A stretch of 64,000 bases of DNA, taken from Devosia sp. Root436 (GTDB lineage Bacteria > Pseudomonadota > Alphaproteobacteria > Rhizobiales > Devosiaceae). The first letter of the stretch is position 1; the number at the start of each line of letters is the position of its first letter. Location of the stretch: positions 124,001 through 188,000 of the forward strand of contig NZ_LMEM01000013.1 in the NCBI RefSeq assembly GCF_001426345.1, in the 5' to 3' direction. The notes below the pieces were generated by a model. It ran no database searches. It was not told where the DNA came from and saw only the letters and a program-made list of their open reading frames with translations. A program made the position numbers and the translations under genes. Positions 45,154-55,039 of the stretch are shown here, piece after piece.

Positions 45154-46278
45154 ATGGCTGCGACCCGCCGCAAGATCCGAGTGCTCATCGTCGATGACAG
45201 CGCTTCGGTGCGCATGACGCTCAGCGAGATCATCGACAGCGACCCTGATCTCGAAGTCATGGCGACGGCGGCCGACCCCTATGTCGCGGTGGAACGCATC
45301 CGCCAGGAAGTGCCCGATGTCATGTTCCTCGATATCGAGCTGCCGCGCATGGACGGGCTGACCTTCCTGCGCAAGATCATGAGCCAGCGGCCCATTCCGG
45401 TGGTCATCTGTTCGAGCCTGGCCGAGGCCGGTTCGGAAACACTGATGCAGGCGCTTGAAGCCGGCGCGATCGATGTGGTGGCCAAGCCGCGCGTCGATAC
45501 CACCCAGTTCCTGCAGGAATCGCGCATGCGCATCTGCGATGCCGCCAAGGCGGCCGCTCATGCCAAGTTCCGCGGCGTCCACAAGCCCGCCCCCATCTTG
45601 ACCGTCGAGGCCAAGCTGACCGCCGACGCGATCATCCCCCCGCATTCGGAAGCCCGTGCCGCCTCGGTGCGCGCCAAGCAGCCGCAGACCGACCCGGTCG
45701 TCTGCATCGGCGCCTCCACCGGCGGCACCGAAGCCCTGCGCGAAGTGCTCGAAAAACTGCCCGCCGCCAGCCCCGCCATCATCATCGTCCAGCACATGCC
45801 CGAAAAGTTCACCGGCGCCTTTGCCCGCCGTCTCAACGGTCTCTGCGCCATCGAGGTCAAGGAAGCGGCTGATGGGGACGTGGTGCAGGCCGGCCGCGCA
45901 CTCATCGCTCCCGGCAACCAGCATATGGTGCTGCACCGCGCCGGCAGCCGCTACACCGTCAATATCGTGGATGGCCCCCATGTGTCGCGCCATCGTCCGT
46001 CGGTCGACGTGATGTTCCGCTCGGCCTCCCAGGTTGCCGGTCGCAACGCCATGGGGGTCATCCTGACCGGCATGGGCGATGATGGCGCCCGCGGCCTGCT
46101 CGAAATGCGCCAGGCCGGCAGCTACACCGTCGCCCAGGACGAGGAGAGCTGCGTGGTCTTCGGCATGCCCAAGGAGGCCATCCAGCGCGGTGCTGCCGCC
46201 AAGGTCGTGCCGCTGCATCGCGTCGCCACTGAAATCGAAACCTATGGCCGAGCGCCACGCACAGGTGCAACACCATGA
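45154..46278 (+). CDS. cheB: Chemotaxis protein-glutamate methylesterase CheB
   Basis: A 374-aa CheB with an N-terminal receiver ([16 protein letters not shown], phosphoacceptor Asp60 in [11 protein letters not shown]) and a C-terminal methylesterase (~180-374) with the catalytic Ser188 in [14 protein letters not shown], His214 in [14 protein letters not shown] and the Asp in GMGDDGARG. It removes methyl groups from MCPs after phosphorylation by CheA. It overlaps the start of the downstream MCP-like gene. Confidence 0.94.
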   Translation: MAATRRKIRVLIVDDSASVRMTLSEIIDSDPDLEVMATAADPYVAVERIRQEVPDVMFLDIELPRMDGLTFLRKIMSQRPIPVVICSSLAEAGSETLMQALEAGAIDVVAKPRVDTTQFLQESRMRICDAAKAAAHAKFRGVHKPAPILTVEAKLTADAIIPPHSEARAASVRAKQPQTDPVVCIGASTGGTEALREVLEKLPAASPAIIIVQHMPEKFTGAFARRLNGLCAIEVKEAADGDVVQAGRALIAPGNQHMVLHRAGSRYTVNIVDGPHVSRHRPSVDVMFRSASQVAGRNAMGVILTGMGDDGARGLLEMRQAGSYTVAQDEESCVVFGMPKEAIQRGAAAKVVPLHRVATEIETYGRAPRTGATP

Positions 46279-48029
46279 CCGCACTGGCCCACCGGCTTCC
46301 ATCGACCTCCACCGATACCGCCCCGCTCCGTGCCATCGGGGAAGGGCTGGCCAAGCCGCGCCAGGAGATCGAAAGCACCTTCGTCACGGTCGGCGCCCGC
46401 TTGACCGAAGGCGCGGCCATGCTCAACCGCATCACCAAGGTCTTCGAGGCGCTGCCGGCACAGCTGCAGAGCCCTGAACTTGCCGAGGCATCGACGCGGC
46501 TGGCCGATATCGGCCGGCAGGCCGAGACCATCTCCGCTCTGTTCGCCACCGAACAGGCGGACCTGACGCGCCTGGCCGAGGTGGTGGATGCCGCCGAACA
46601 CCCCATTTCCGAGCTGCGCCGCACCGTCAAGATGATGGGCATTGTCGCCATCAATGCGCGCGTCGTCGCGGCTGGCGTCGTCGGCGACAGCGACGATTTC
46701 GATGTATTCACCACCGATATTGCCAAGCTCTCGGAAAGCGCCAGTTCCACCATCCAGCAGTTTACTGCCGCCTATCGCCAACTGACCGATGAAGTGGGGC
46801 ATGCGGCGCGCCAGCGTGGCCAGTTCGAGAACGCCCATGCCGATACGCTGAGCGCCCTCGCCGCCGACATGGACCGGGCCCTGGCCGAGCTGGCCCGCCA
46901 GCGCGCCGTATCGGTCGATGGCACCGCCGAGACCGGCCGGGTCTCACGCCAGATCGTCACCCGCATCGCCAGTGCCGTCATGGCGCTGCAGGTGGGCGAC
47001 GCCACGCGACAGCGCATCGAGCATGTCGAAAGCGGCCTGGCGGCACTTGCCGACATGCTGGATAGCGGCAATTTGCAGGAAAACGACAGGCAAGCCGCCG
47101 GCAATCTGCTCGGCAGCCTGCAGATTGCCCAGCTTTCCGGCGCCACCGATGCCTTCGAGGGCGACGTGGCCGAAGCGGGCGACGCCCTGCGCGATCTTGC
47201 CGCCGACGCCCGCTCCATCATGGACCAGAGCCGCGCCATCTATGGTCAGGGCGACGAGGCCGGCGCCTCCTCGCTGGCCGCCCTGAGCAAGGCCGTGCGC
47301 CACGCCGCGCTGGTTCTCCGCGATTGCGAAACCGAGCGCAGCAAGCTTGAGCTGGTCGCCAATGCGGTGCTCGGCACGGTCGGTGTGCTGCTCAGTCATG
47401 TCGAGGCCGTACAGGAAATCGAGGCCAATATGCGCCTCGTCAGCCTCAATGCAGCAGTCAAATGTGCCCAACTGGGCCCACGCGGCGCCGCCCTCAATGT
47501 CATCGCCCGCCAACTACGTGAGCTGACCGGCGAGACCGTCACCGCCGCCGAAGCGTCGATGGCCGGCCTGCACCAGGCGGCCGGTCTCGCGCAGTCGTTC
47601 GGCGCTGCCGCGAACGGCGATGCTGCCGGCCGCGTCGGCCAGCTCGAACAGGAAGCCACCGCGGCCCTGGTCCTGCTGCAGGGCGTGGACTCTGCTTTGG
47701 CCGAGGCACTGGCAACGCTCAACCGTGATGGCCCCAATGTCATTGCACTGCTGGGCAATGCGGCCGAAACCTTTGTCAGTCAGGCCGCGATTTCCGAAAC
47801 CATGCGCGACCTGGAAATGCAGCTGGTGAGCGAATGCCCGCCCATGGCCGCAGCAGAGCAAACCCCGGCCATTGCCACCATGCTTTCGGCCCACCGCGCC
47901 CGCTATACGATGGATGCCGAACGCCGGATTCACGAACAGCTCTTTGGCGCCGATGCAGCGCCGGCCATGGAATCCGAGCCGACCAGCCAGGATGCGGAAG
48001 AGACCGACCTCGACGCGCTGTTCTTCTAG
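46275..48029 (+). CDS. Soluble MCP-like protein of the chemotaxis operon, function unknown
   Basis: A 584-aa, mainly helical, Ala-rich protein without signal peptide or membrane segment. Two regions look like altered MCP hairpin tips: [19 protein letters not shown] near residue 117 and [20 protein letters not shown] near 386 (canonical tip: [18 protein letters not shown]). The residues around the CheA/CheW contact are changed, so canonical kinase coupling is doubtful. It is the last gene of the operon, overlapping cheB by four bases, and its stop overlaps the convergent dcd gene by four bases. It could be a soluble receptor, a CheA/CheW sink or a scaffold. I do not recognise a named family. 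Confidence 0.8.
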   Translation: MTALAHRLPSTSTDTAPLRAIGEGLAKPRQEIESTFVTVGARLTEGAAMLNRITKVFEALPAQLQSPELAEASTRLADIGRQAETISALFATEQADLTRLAEVVDAAEHPISELRRTVKMMGIVAINARVVAAGVVGDSDDFDVFTTDIAKLSESASSTIQQFTAAYRQLTDEVGHAARQRGQFENAHADTLSALAADMDRALAELARQRAVSVDGTAETGRVSRQIVTRIASAVMALQVGDATRQRIEHVESGLAALADMLDSGNLQENDRQAAGNLLGSLQIAQLSGATDAFEGDVAEAGDALRDLAADARSIMDQSRAIYGQGDEAGASSLAALSKAVRHAALVLRDCETERSKLELVANAVLGTVGVLLSHVEAVQEIEANMRLVSLNAAVKCAQLGPRGAALNVIARQLRELTGETVTAAEASMAGLHQAAGLAQSFGAAANGDAAGRVGQLEQEATAALVLLQGVDSALAEALATLNRDGPNVIALLGNAAETFVSQAAISETMRDLEMQLVSECPPMAAAEQTPAIATMLSAHRARYTMDAERRIHEQLFGADAAPAMESEPTSQDAEETDLDALFF

Positions 48030-49138
48030 CCCGAATAGGGCTTGAAGTGCTTGGAGAGCTTGAGCGTCTGCGCCTGGTAGTTCGACCCCAGGGCAGAGCC
48101 ATAGAGCCGGTCCGGCGCTTCGGCCAGCCGCTCATAGATCAGCCGCCCGATGGTCTGCCCATGCCCGAGGAGGAACGGCACTTCGCGGCTGCGCACTTCG
48201 AGCACGGCGCGACTGCCGGCACCGCCCGCCGACGAATGGCCGAAACCGGGGTCGAAAAAGCCGGCATAGTGGACGCGGAATTCACCCACCAGCGGATCGA
48301 ACGGCACCATTTCGGCAGCGTGCGTCGGCGGCACATGCACCGCCTCGTCGCTGACCAGGATATAGAATTCATCCGGATCGAGGATCAGTTCCTCGCGGCC
48401 GCGATTGGTCAGCGGATCCCAGAAATCGAGCACATCGAGCGCCGCTTTCTTGTCGACATCGACCACCGCCGTATGGCGCCGGGAGCGGAAGCCGATCAGC
48501 CCGTTGCGGCCTTCCCCCTTGAGATCGATGGAAAGCGCCACGCCTTCCCCGACTGGCACATTGTTGTTGAAGACCAGCGTATCGGAGGCGTGCAGCGCCT
48601 GGTGCTCTGCCACTGTCAGCCGGTTGTCGCCCGAGCGGAAGCGCATCTGGCTGAGCCGCGAGCCGGTGCGCACCAGCACCGGGAAGGTGCGGGGGCTGAC
48701 TTCGAGATAGAGCGGACCCGTATAGCCATCGGGCATCTGATCGAACCCGCGCGCCCGGTCGCCGATGACGCGGGTGAAAACATCGAGCCGCCCGGTGGAA
48801 CTCTTGGGATTGGCCGAGGCGCTGACCGTTTCGGGCAGGTCGAGGCTTTCCTGCAGCGGCACCAGATAGACGCAGCCGCGTTCCAGCACGGCGCCGCGCG
48901 TCAGGTCGATCTCATGCAGCTTGAGTGCCTCGATGCGCTCGGCCACCGAATGGCTGGGGCCGGGCAGGAAGCTGGAGCGCACGCGATAGGCGACGTCGCC
49001 GAGCCGCAAGTCGAGGCTGGCCGGTTGCACCTGGTCTGCGTCGAACGGACGGGCCGCCTGGATGGAGCCTTGCCGGTGCAGCTTTTCGATCAGCCGCGCC
49101 GGAAACACGCCCTGCGGCCAGGCCAGTTGCTTGTCCAT
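48026..49138 (-). CDS. dcd: 2'-deoxycytidine 5'-triphosphate deaminase, long alphaproteobacterial form
   Basis: A 370-aa protein, about twice the usual dCTP deaminase length, as typical in alphaproteobacteria where two dUTPase-like beta folds are fused. Visible: GVFPARLIEKLHRQGSIQAARP at the N-terminus, PASLDLRLGDVAYRV, LERGCVYLVPLQESLDLPE and, near the C-terminus, FDPGFGHSSAGGAGSRAVLEVRS and HGQTIGRLIYERLAE. It deaminates dCTP to dUTP in dTTP synthesis. Convergent with the MCP-like gene (4-bp overlap). Confidence 0.88.
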   Translation of the reverse strand: MDKQLAWPQGVFPARLIEKLHRQGSIQAARPFDADQVQPASLDLRLGDVAYRVRSSFLPGPSHSVAERIEALKLHEIDLTRGAVLERGCVYLVPLQESLDLPETVSASANPKSSTGRLDVFTRVIGDRARGFDQMPDGYTGPLYLEVSPRTFPVLVRTGSRLSQMRFRSGDNRLTVAEHQALHASDTLVFNNNVPVGEGVALSIDLKGEGRNGLIGFRSRRHTAVVDVDKKAALDVLDFWDPLTNRGREELILDPDEFYILVSDEAVHVPPTHAAEMVPFDPLVGEFRVHYAGFFDPGFGHSSAGGAGSRAVLEVRSREVPFLLGHGQTIGRLIYERLAEAPDRLYGSALGSNYQAQTLKLSKHFKPYSG

Positions 49139-49220
49139 GCTGTGTCGTCCCGCGGAAACCGTGGCTATCCCCTAGCAACCCTTCCAATTGACGCCAACAG
49201 ACAATTGGCCTTACATCACA

Positions 49221-49280
49221 GTCCAGTGGTGATTTGGCCGGTCGCTTGCAGCCACTTAAAAGAAATCGCTAAAGACCGTC
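49221..49280 (+). ncRNA. SAM-II riboswitch upstream of metZ
   Basis: The segment matches the conserved SAM-II aptamer: P1 AGTGG (49225-49229) with CCACT (49252-49256), the invariant TGATTTGG and GCTTGCAGCCAC stretches, the AAATCGCTAAAGACC tail and a pseudoknot CGGTC (49239-49243) with GACCG (49274-49278). It senses S-adenosylmethionine and is common before metA/metZ in alphaproteobacteria. A terminator-like hairpin follows directly. Confidence 0.93.
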
Positions 49281-49285
49281 GTGGG

Positions 49286-49318
49286 AACCGGCCGCCCTTT
49301 TTGGGTGCCGGTTTTTTG
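49286..49318 (+). terminator. SAM-II riboswitch expression platform (intrinsic terminator)
   Basis: AACCGGC (49286-49292) pairs with GCCGGTT (49307-49313), with inner CCC/GGG around a TTTTT loop, then a run TTTTT-G-TTTTT. It ends about 12 bp before the metZ start, so termination before translation is the likely off-state. Confidence 0.75.
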
Positions 49319-49335
49319 TTTTTGAAGGCGTGACC

Positions 49336-50544
49336 ATGTCCAGAGATAAGAACCCCCTCCTCGATCCCAAACGGCGCGGCGCCGCGACCCAGATGGTCCA
49401 TGGCGGCGACAAGCGCACCGATTTCAACGAGACGAGCGAGGCCATCTTTCTCAATTCGGGCTATTCCTATCCCAGCTCCGAACATGCCGAGCTGCTGTTC
49501 CAGAACAAGATTCCCGGCGGTCACAACTACTCCCGCTTCGCCAATCCCACCGTCGATGTGTTTCAGGAGCGCATGGCGCTGATCGAGGGCGCCGAAGCCG
49601 GCCGCGCCTTTGCCTCGGGCATGGCCGCCGTGACCAATGCGGTGATGAGCCAGGTCCGGGCCGGCGACCACATCGTGGCTGCACAGGCGCTGTTCGGCGG
49701 CTGCCGCTATGTGGTGGAAGATTTCGCCCCACGCTTTGGCGTGGAATCGACCTTGGTCGACGGCCGCGACCCGGAGAATTTCGCCCGCGCCATGCGCCCC
49801 AATACCAAGGTCGTCTTCATCGAAACCCCAACCAACCCCACGCTGGAACTGGTCGACATCAAGGCCGTCGCCGACATTGCACACGCCCATGGCGCCAGGC
49901 TCATCGTCGACAATGTCTTTTCCACCGCGCTTTACCAGAAGCCACTGCAGCTTGGCGCCGATCTCGTCACCTATTCGGCCACCAAGCATGTCGACGGACA
50001 GGGCAGGGTGCTCGGCGGCATCGTGCTGGGCTCGAAGGCCCTAATCGAGGGGGATGTCCATACCTTCCTGCGCCAGACCGGCGCGACGCTCAGCGCTTTC
50101 AATGCCTGGGTGCTGCTCAAGGGGCTGGAAACCTACGAGCTGCGCATCCGCCAGATGACCGACAGCGCCGAAAAGGTGGTTGAGGCGCTTGCCTCGCACC
50201 CCAAGATCAACAGGGTCATCTACCCGCACCACAAGAGCCACCCGCAATACGAACTGGCCAAGCGGCAGATGCAGCGCGGCTCCACCATCATCGCTCTCGA
50301 CGTCAAGGGTGGCCAGGCGGGGGCGTTCGCCCTGTCGGACAGCCTGGCGGTGATCCTGATTTCCAACAATCTGGGGGACGCCAAGTCGCTCATCACCCAT
50401 CCCCGCACCACCACTCACGCCCGCTTCACCGAGGAGGTGCGGCTGGAAACCGGCGTCACCCCCGGTCTGCTGCGCCTGTCGGTGGGGCTGGAAAGCCCCG
50501 ACGATCTAATTGCCGACCTGATGTATGGGCTGGACCAGGTTTGA
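49336..50544 (+). CDS. metZ: O-succinylhomoserine sulfhydrylase
   Basis: A 402-aa Cys/Met-metabolism PLP enzyme that makes homocysteine directly from O-succinylhomoserine and sulfide. It has YSRFANPTVDVFQERMALIEGAEAGRAFASGMAAV, the PLP lysine in YSATKHVDGQGRVLGG near residue 208-222, and the C-terminal THARFTEEVRLETGVTPGLLRLSVGLE. The SAM-II riboswitch and terminator upstream confirm methionine synthesis. ATG 49336 has GAAGG seven bases before it; GTG at 49330 is an alternative. Confidence 0.93.
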   Translation: MSRDKNPLLDPKRRGAATQMVHGGDKRTDFNETSEAIFLNSGYSYPSSEHAELLFQNKIPGGHNYSRFANPTVDVFQERMALIEGAEAGRAFASGMAAVTNAVMSQVRAGDHIVAAQALFGGCRYVVEDFAPRFGVESTLVDGRDPENFARAMRPNTKVVFIETPTNPTLELVDIKAVADIAHAHGARLIVDNVFSTALYQKPLQLGADLVTYSATKHVDGQGRVLGGIVLGSKALIEGDVHTFLRQTGATLSAFNAWVLLKGLETYELRIRQMTDSAEKVVEALASHPKINRVIYPHHKSHPQYELAKRQMQRGSTIIALDVKGGQAGAFALSDSLAVILISNNLGDAKSLITHPRTTTHARFTEEVRLETGVTPGLLRLSVGLESPDDLIADLMYGLDQV

Positions 50545-50549
50545 CGCAA

Positions 50550-51419
50550 ATGACGATGCGCGGTGATTGTGGCACCACCCTGTGGGGAGGGATCGAGGGT
50601 GGGGGTAGGGTTTGGCACCGAGCAATTGCTCTTGCCCTTGTCCTCCTTACCACGCCCGCCCTGGCCCAGGCTCTGCCCTACCATTCCGATCCCAGCGCCC
50701 GCGAAATCCTGCCCAGCTTGACGCCGGTGCCGGCCATCCGCTTCCTCACCACCGCCGATTTCCCCCCGTTCAACTTCCGCGATGCCGGGGGCGAGCTGAT
50801 CGGCTTCAACATCGATCTGGCCAAGCGCATCTGTGTCGAAGTCAATGTCGCCTGCACCATCCAGGCCTGGCCCTGGGAGCAGGCGGCCAATGCCCTGAGC
50901 GACAGCCAGGGTGACGCGCTGATCGCCGGGCTCGCCATGAGCAAGGAGAATGGCCTGCTGTTCGACTTTTCGTCGATCTACCTGGCGCTGCCGGGCCGCT
51001 TCGTTGCACGGGCGCCCGATATCGGCGCATTCGATCCCGCCACCCTTGCCGGCAAGACCGTCTCCGTGCGGCGCGGCAGCGCGCATGAGGCCTTCCTCAC
51101 GCGCTACCTGCCCGAGGTGACCCAGCTTGGCTTCGACAGCGAGATCGAGGCGCTGGAGGCCCTCGAAAGCGGCGATGCCGATGCGTTTTTCGGCGACGCC
51201 ATGCGTGCCTCGTTCTGGCTCAACGAAAACCTGACCTGCTGCGGCTTTGCCGGGCAACCCTATTTCCGCCCGAACCTGTTCGGTGAAGGTCTCGCCATTG
51301 CCGTTCCCGCCGGGCAGGACGCGGTGCGCCATGCCATAGATTGGGCCCTGGTCAGGCTCAAGGACAATGGCGCGCTGGACGAACTCTACCTGCGCTGGTT
51401 CCCGGTGGGCTTCTACTAG
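50550..51419 (+). CDS. Periplasmic amino-acid-type substrate-binding protein, REP-derived N-terminus
   Basis: About 289 aa of the SBP_bac_3 family, normally the soluble receptor of amino-acid ABC importers. The fold starts AIRFLTTADFPPFNFRDAGGELIGFNIDLAKRIC and ends ALVRLKDNGALDELYLRWFP. A signal peptide (AIALALVLLTTPALA) is present but is preceded by ~24 residues encoded by a REP-like sequence (50570-50605). Candidate starts are TTG 50541, ATG 50550 and ATG 50556; none is supported well. No permease or ATPase genes are adjacent. It starts beside the metZ stop. Confidence 0.78.
   Translation: MTMRGDCGTTLWGGIEGGGRVWHRAIALALVLLTTPALAQALPYHSDPSAREILPSLTPVPAIRFLTTADFPPFNFRDAGGELIGFNIDLAKRICVEVNVACTIQAWPWEQAANALSDSQGDALIAGLAMSKENGLLFDFSSIYLALPGRFVARAPDIGAFDPATLAGKTVSVRRGSAHEAFLTRYLPEVTQLGFDSEIEALEALESGDADAFFGDAMRASFWLNENLTCCGFAGQPYFRPNLFGEGLAIAVPAGQDAVRHAIDWALVRLKDNGALDELYLRWFPVGFY
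50565..50612. repeat. REP-like sequence, family D, inside a coding region
   Basis: ACCACCCTGTGGGGAGGGAT, followed by GAGGGTGGGGGTAGGG, has the stem letters of the family D elements (compare 9916-9936). It encodes low-complexity Gly-rich residues before the signal peptide of the binding-protein gene, so it has probably replaced the original 5' end or ribosome site. Confidence 0.5.
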
Positions 51420-51832
51420 GCGCCCGGCATCCGCCGGTGCCGCGCCCGTGCGGCCGTTTCGATGGCGGCGGTGGTCAGCCGGTCGAGGGTGAGCTTGTCG
51501 CGCAGCAATTCGAGGAAGCGCAATTCCTCCTGCTCGAGATAGAGATCGACCGATGCGACCTCCACAGCCACCGCATAGGCGGTGTCCTGCAGCTTGGCTG
51601 GCAGCACGGCAATGGCGTCGTCCATCACCTGGTCGAGGCCTCCAGGTCCGTTGAGCTTGTCGGCACAGGCATTGGCCACTGCGGCCAGCCGGTTCTTGTC
51701 AAAACCCTCGAAGACCGGCAGTCGCCCGATCAGGGTCTGGATACGGACCAGTTCCTTGTCTGTCATGGCGCTGTCGGACGAGGCGGCAACGATCATCAGG
51801 TGGATGAGGGCGTCATGGGCGGCATTGGACAT
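51416..51832 (-). CDS. TerB-like (tellurite resistance family) helical protein
   Basis: A 138-aa all-helical protein with the TerB-like pattern: [23 protein letters not shown] at the N-terminus (the acidic D-x-x-M-x-x-x-E helix pair that can hold a metal ion) and [23 protein letters not shown] near residues 88-110. Cellular role unknown; TerB homologues occur in stress-response clusters, but no other ter genes are here. It overlaps the upstream convergent gene by four bases. Confidence 0.72.
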   Translation of the reverse strand: MSNAAHDALIHLMIVAASSDSAMTDKELVRIQTLIGRLPVFEGFDKNRLAAVANACADKLNGPGGLDQVMDDAIAVLPAKLQDTAYAVAVEVASVDLYLEQEELRFLELLRDKLTLDRLTTAAIETAARARHRRMPGA

Positions 51833-51969
51833 CAGGCATTCCCGGTCTGGTCTGTGCCTCGATAGCTAGGCGCGTCGCGCGGCCTTGGCAAGCGCCGGCC
51901 CTGAAAACGTTGACGTTGGCGCGCCGGGATGCAACACACCGAGACCTCCTCTCCCTGAAAGGCCTGACC

Positions 51970-53586
51970 TTGTCGCCCGCTCCGTTGCCCCCGCTCGACC
52001 CCGCGTTCTTCGACGCCGCCCAGACTGCCCGCGCCTGGCCGTTTGAGGAAGCCCGGAAACTGGTCAAGCGCCTGGAGAAATCGGGCAAGGGCGAGGCCCT
52101 GTTCGAGACCGGTTATGGCCCCTCGGGTCTACCCCATATCGGCACCTTCGGCGAGGTGGCGCGCACCACCATGGTCCGCACCGCCTTCCGGCTGCTGACG
52201 CGCGACCAGATTCCGACCCGGCTGATCTGCTTTTCCGACGACCTCGACGGCATGCGCAAGATCCCGGACAATGTGCCCTCCAAGGAAGCCATGGAGCCGC
52301 ATCTGCAGAAGCCGCTGACCTCGGTGCCCGACCCGTGGACCAACGAGTATGCCAGCTTCGGCGACCACAACAACGCCATGCTGCGCCGCTTCCTCGACAC
52401 GTTCGGCTTCAACTACGAATTCGCCAGCGCTACCGACTACTACCGCTCGGGCAAGTTCGATCCCGTATTGATGCGCGCCGTCGAGCGCTATGACGACATC
52501 ATGAAGGTGATGCTGCCCACCCTTGGCGCCGAACGCCAGGCCACCTACAGCCCCTTCCTGCCTATCTCCCCGATATCGGGACGCGTGCTCTATGTGCCGA
52601 TGAAGGAAGTCAACGCCAAGGACGGCACGGTCACCTTCGCCGATGAGGATGGCCGCGATACCACCGTCCCGGTAACCGGGGGCCATGTGAAGATGCAGTG
52701 GAAGCCCGATTTCGGCATGCGCTGGGCAGCTTTGGATGTCGACTTCGAGATGTTCGGCAAGGATCACCAGACCAATGCCCATGTCTATGACAAGATTTGC
52801 GAAATTCTCGGTGGCAAGGCGCCCGAGCACTATGTGTTCGAGCTGTTCCTCGATGCCGAAGGCCAGAAGATTTCCAAGTCCAAGGGCAATGGCCTGACCA
52901 TCGACGAATGGCTGACCTATGCCGGCAATGAGAGCCTGGGGCTCTACATGTTCCAGAAGCCGCGCACCGCCAAGCGCCTGCATTTCGACGTCATTCCGCG
53001 GGCGGTGGACGAATATTACAGCTTCATCGAAGGCTATCAGGCCCAGGATGTCGCGGCACGGCTCGAGAATCCGGTGTTCCACGTCCATTACGGCGCAGTG
53101 CCCAATCCGCATGTCCCGCTCAGTTTCGCACTGCTGCTGAACCTGGTGGCCACGGCCAATGCAGAGGATACCAAGGTGATGTGGGGCTTCATCTCGCGTT
53201 ACCTGCATGGCGCCAGCGCCGCCACGCATCCCGAGATCGACAAGCTGGCCGGCTATGCCGTGCGCTATTTCAACGACAAGGTGAAGCCGTCCAAGGTCTA
53301 TCGTTCCCCAACGGACCTGGAGCGTAAGGCCTTGCAGGATCTGCATGATCGGCTCGAAGCCCATATCGGCTCCACTGATGGCGGCGCTTTGCAGGACCTC
53401 GTCTACGAGATCGGCAAGATCCACCAGTTCGAGCCGTTGCGCGACTGGTTCAAGGCCATCTACCAGGTACTGCTCGGCGACGATCAGGGCCCGCGCTTCG
53501 GCTCGTTCATTGCCCTGTTCGGCGTGGCCGAGACGCGCAAGCTCATCGCCGATGCGCTTGCCGGCAAGTTCGTGAAAGCGAGCTGA
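51970..53586 (+). CDS. lysK: Class I lysyl-tRNA synthetase
   Basis: A 538-aa class I lysyl-tRNA synthetase, the archaeal-type form used by many alphaproteobacteria instead of class II LysS. HIGH-like motif [18 protein letters not shown] near residues 38-55 and KMSKS-like KISKSKGNG near 298. It charges tRNA-Lys. The TTG at 51970 is preceded by GAAAGG eight bases upstream and gives the family-typical N-terminus ([13 protein letters not shown]); another TTG at 51910 is possible and would add 20 residues. There is no good ATG start. Confidence 0.9.
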   Translation: MSPAPLPPLDPAFFDAAQTARAWPFEEARKLVKRLEKSGKGEALFETGYGPSGLPHIGTFGEVARTTMVRTAFRLLTRDQIPTRLICFSDDLDGMRKIPDNVPSKEAMEPHLQKPLTSVPDPWTNEYASFGDHNNAMLRRFLDTFGFNYEFASATDYYRSGKFDPVLMRAVERYDDIMKVMLPTLGAERQATYSPFLPISPISGRVLYVPMKEVNAKDGTVTFADEDGRDTTVPVTGGHVKMQWKPDFGMRWAALDVDFEMFGKDHQTNAHVYDKICEILGGKAPEHYVFELFLDAEGQKISKSKGNGLTIDEWLTYAGNESLGLYMFQKPRTAKRLHFDVIPRAVDEYYSFIEGYQAQDVAARLENPVFHVHYGAVPNPHVPLSFALLLNLVATANAEDTKVMWGFISRYLHGASAATHPEIDKLAGYAVRYFNDKVKPSKVYRSPTDLERKALQDLHDRLEAHIGSTDGGALQDLVYEIGKIHQFEPLRDWFKAIYQVLLGDDQGPRFGSFIALFGVAETRKLIADALAGKFVKAS

Positions 53587-53602
53587 AACAAGGGAGATTG
53601 CC

Positions 53603-54268
53603 TTGCGTTTGCTTGCTGTTTTCCTGCTTCTGGCATTGAGCATGCCTGCCTATGCCGCCAGCGACGATGTTCCCGAGGCCATCCAGGGCAAGTGGGTGGG
53701 CAAGAATCTAAGCTGCAACGCCATTGGTGCGCCCATGGTGATCTCGGCCACGACACTGGTTTATGCCGATGGCAGGATCGATGACGTATTCTTCTCGCCC
53801 GAGGATGGGGCCGACGGCACTATTCATTTCCTCCAGGAAGGCGAAGTCACCAACTACGAATATGTTGCCGATAGCGACATGCTGATCTTCCATCCCGAAG
53901 GCTTCGGCATGGGGACGGCTTTGCCCATGGTCCGTTGCCCGGAGCCCGCCGGCCCGTTCGAGCGCCGCTGCGGCTGGCTGGCCCATCCGGCGCCGGGCAA
54001 TTGGTGGCTGATCGACCGCGATCGCACCTGGACGCTGTCCGCCCACGGTGACGACAATCCTGTTGTCACCGCCGTCATGGACCGGGTGCCGGGTTTCGAT
54101 ACCGATGAGTTCATTTCGACGGGCCGCTATTATGGCCATGGCTGCGCCTGCATGACCGTGGTCACCGACCCAGCCGAAGGCCGGGTGCTGGCCATCGGCA
54201 CAAGCAAGCGCCTGCCGCTGGCCACCTGCCAGGCCGACAAAGCGTTGCCTGCGCTGGACGATTGGTAG
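53603..54268 (+). CDS. Secreted protein with a DUF4087-like C-terminal domain
   Basis: A 221-aa protein with a signal peptide (MRLLAVFLLLALSMPAYA, cleavage near residue 18). Residues ~25-110 form an unassigned beta-rich region; ~115-200 (RRCGWLAHPAPGNWWLIDRD, RTWTLSAHGDDNPVV, STGRYYGHGCACMTV) resemble the DUF4087 type, whose function is not known. Seven Cys residues after the signal suggest disulfides in the periplasm. It is 16 bp after lysK and may share its transcript. Confidence 0.75.
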   Translation: MRLLAVFLLLALSMPAYAASDDVPEAIQGKWVGKNLSCNAIGAPMVISATTLVYADGRIDDVFFSPEDGADGTIHFLQEGEVTNYEYVADSDMLIFHPEGFGMGTALPMVRCPEPAGPFERRCGWLAHPAPGNWWLIDRDRTWTLSAHGDDNPVVTAVMDRVPGFDTDEFISTGRYYGHGCACMTVVTDPAEGRVLAIGTSKRLPLATCQADKALPALDDW

Positions 54269-54910
54269 CTACTGGCTGGCCCAGATGATCCGGGCGATCC
54301 ATTCGATCTCGCCCAGTTCAAACAGCCGCGGCTCATAGGCCGGGTTGATGGAGTGCAGTTCGATCTGCTTGCCGGTTTGGCGCGCGAGGATCTTGGCCAT
54401 CACTTCGCCATCGCGGGTTCGGACCACCACCCGGTCGCCGCGCCGCACCTGCTCGGTGGGCGACACCACGATGCGGTCGCCCTCCCGGTAGAGAGGCTCC
54501 ATCGAATCGCCCTGCACCTCGAGCGCATAAATGCCGCCTTCGCCGGGCGAGGGCAGGGCGATCTCGTCCCAGCCCTGGCCGGCGGGAAAGCCGGCGCTGT
54601 CGAAAAAACCGCCGGAGCCGGCCTGTGCCAGTCCGAGCAGCGGCACGGTGCGATTGGGCAGGTTGTCGTTCAGCTGCAGGAAGGCGCCGGTACCGGAGAG
54701 GAAGGAATCAAAGCTCTCCCCCGTAGCTTCGAGAATCTTGGAAATGCTCTCGGTCGAGGGCCACCGCTCGCGCCCATCCTTGCTGACGCGCTTGGAGACG
54801 TTGAAGGCGGTTGCGTCGAGCCCGGCGAGTTTGGCCAGCGCCGAGACCGAGTGGCCATGGCGGCGCGCGAGGGCGTCGATCCCGTCCCAGATGGCTCTGT
54901 GTGACAGCAT
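54269..54910 (-). CDS. S24-family repressor with N-terminal helix-turn-helix (phage-cI/LexA-like)
   Basis: A 213-aa XRE-S24 regulator. The N-terminal domain has ALARRHGHSVSALAKLAGLDATAFNVSKRV (near residues 13-42). The C-terminal peptidase S24 domain has the nucleophile Ser in EVQGDSMEPLYREGD near 130 and the Lys in GEVMAKILARQ near 170, the self-cleavage dyad of LexA/UmuD. It may respond to stress; no phage genes are nearby. The start MLSHRAIWDG at 54910 is preferred over an extension from 55153 that reads through a promoter region. Convergent with the DUF4087-like gene. Confidence 0.88.
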   Translation of the reverse strand: MLSHRAIWDGIDALARRHGHSVSALAKLAGLDATAFNVSKRVSKDGRERWPSTESISKILEATGESFDSFLSGTGAFLQLNDNLPNRTVPLLGLAQAGSGGFFDSAGFPAGQGWDEIALPSPGEGGIYALEVQGDSMEPLYREGDRIVVSPTEQVRRGDRVVVRTRDGEVMAKILARQTGKQIELHSINPAYEPRLFELGEIEWIARIIWASQ

Positions 54911-55039
54911 GGCAAATGACCAACCAAGGAAATGTATCTTATCTACGGAATTAAATCCTATTCTTACCGATCCAAGTTTGTCTTGTAAAGAGCCGGGCTC
55001 CGCTTGCGGCCTCTTGCCGGCGCCATTAGGTTCGCGCCC

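Noticed and set aside
52129..53643. Minus-strand open frame of 504 aa opposite lysK
   Set aside because: Shadow of the lysyl-tRNA synthetase gene, whose class I motifs are intact on the plus strand.
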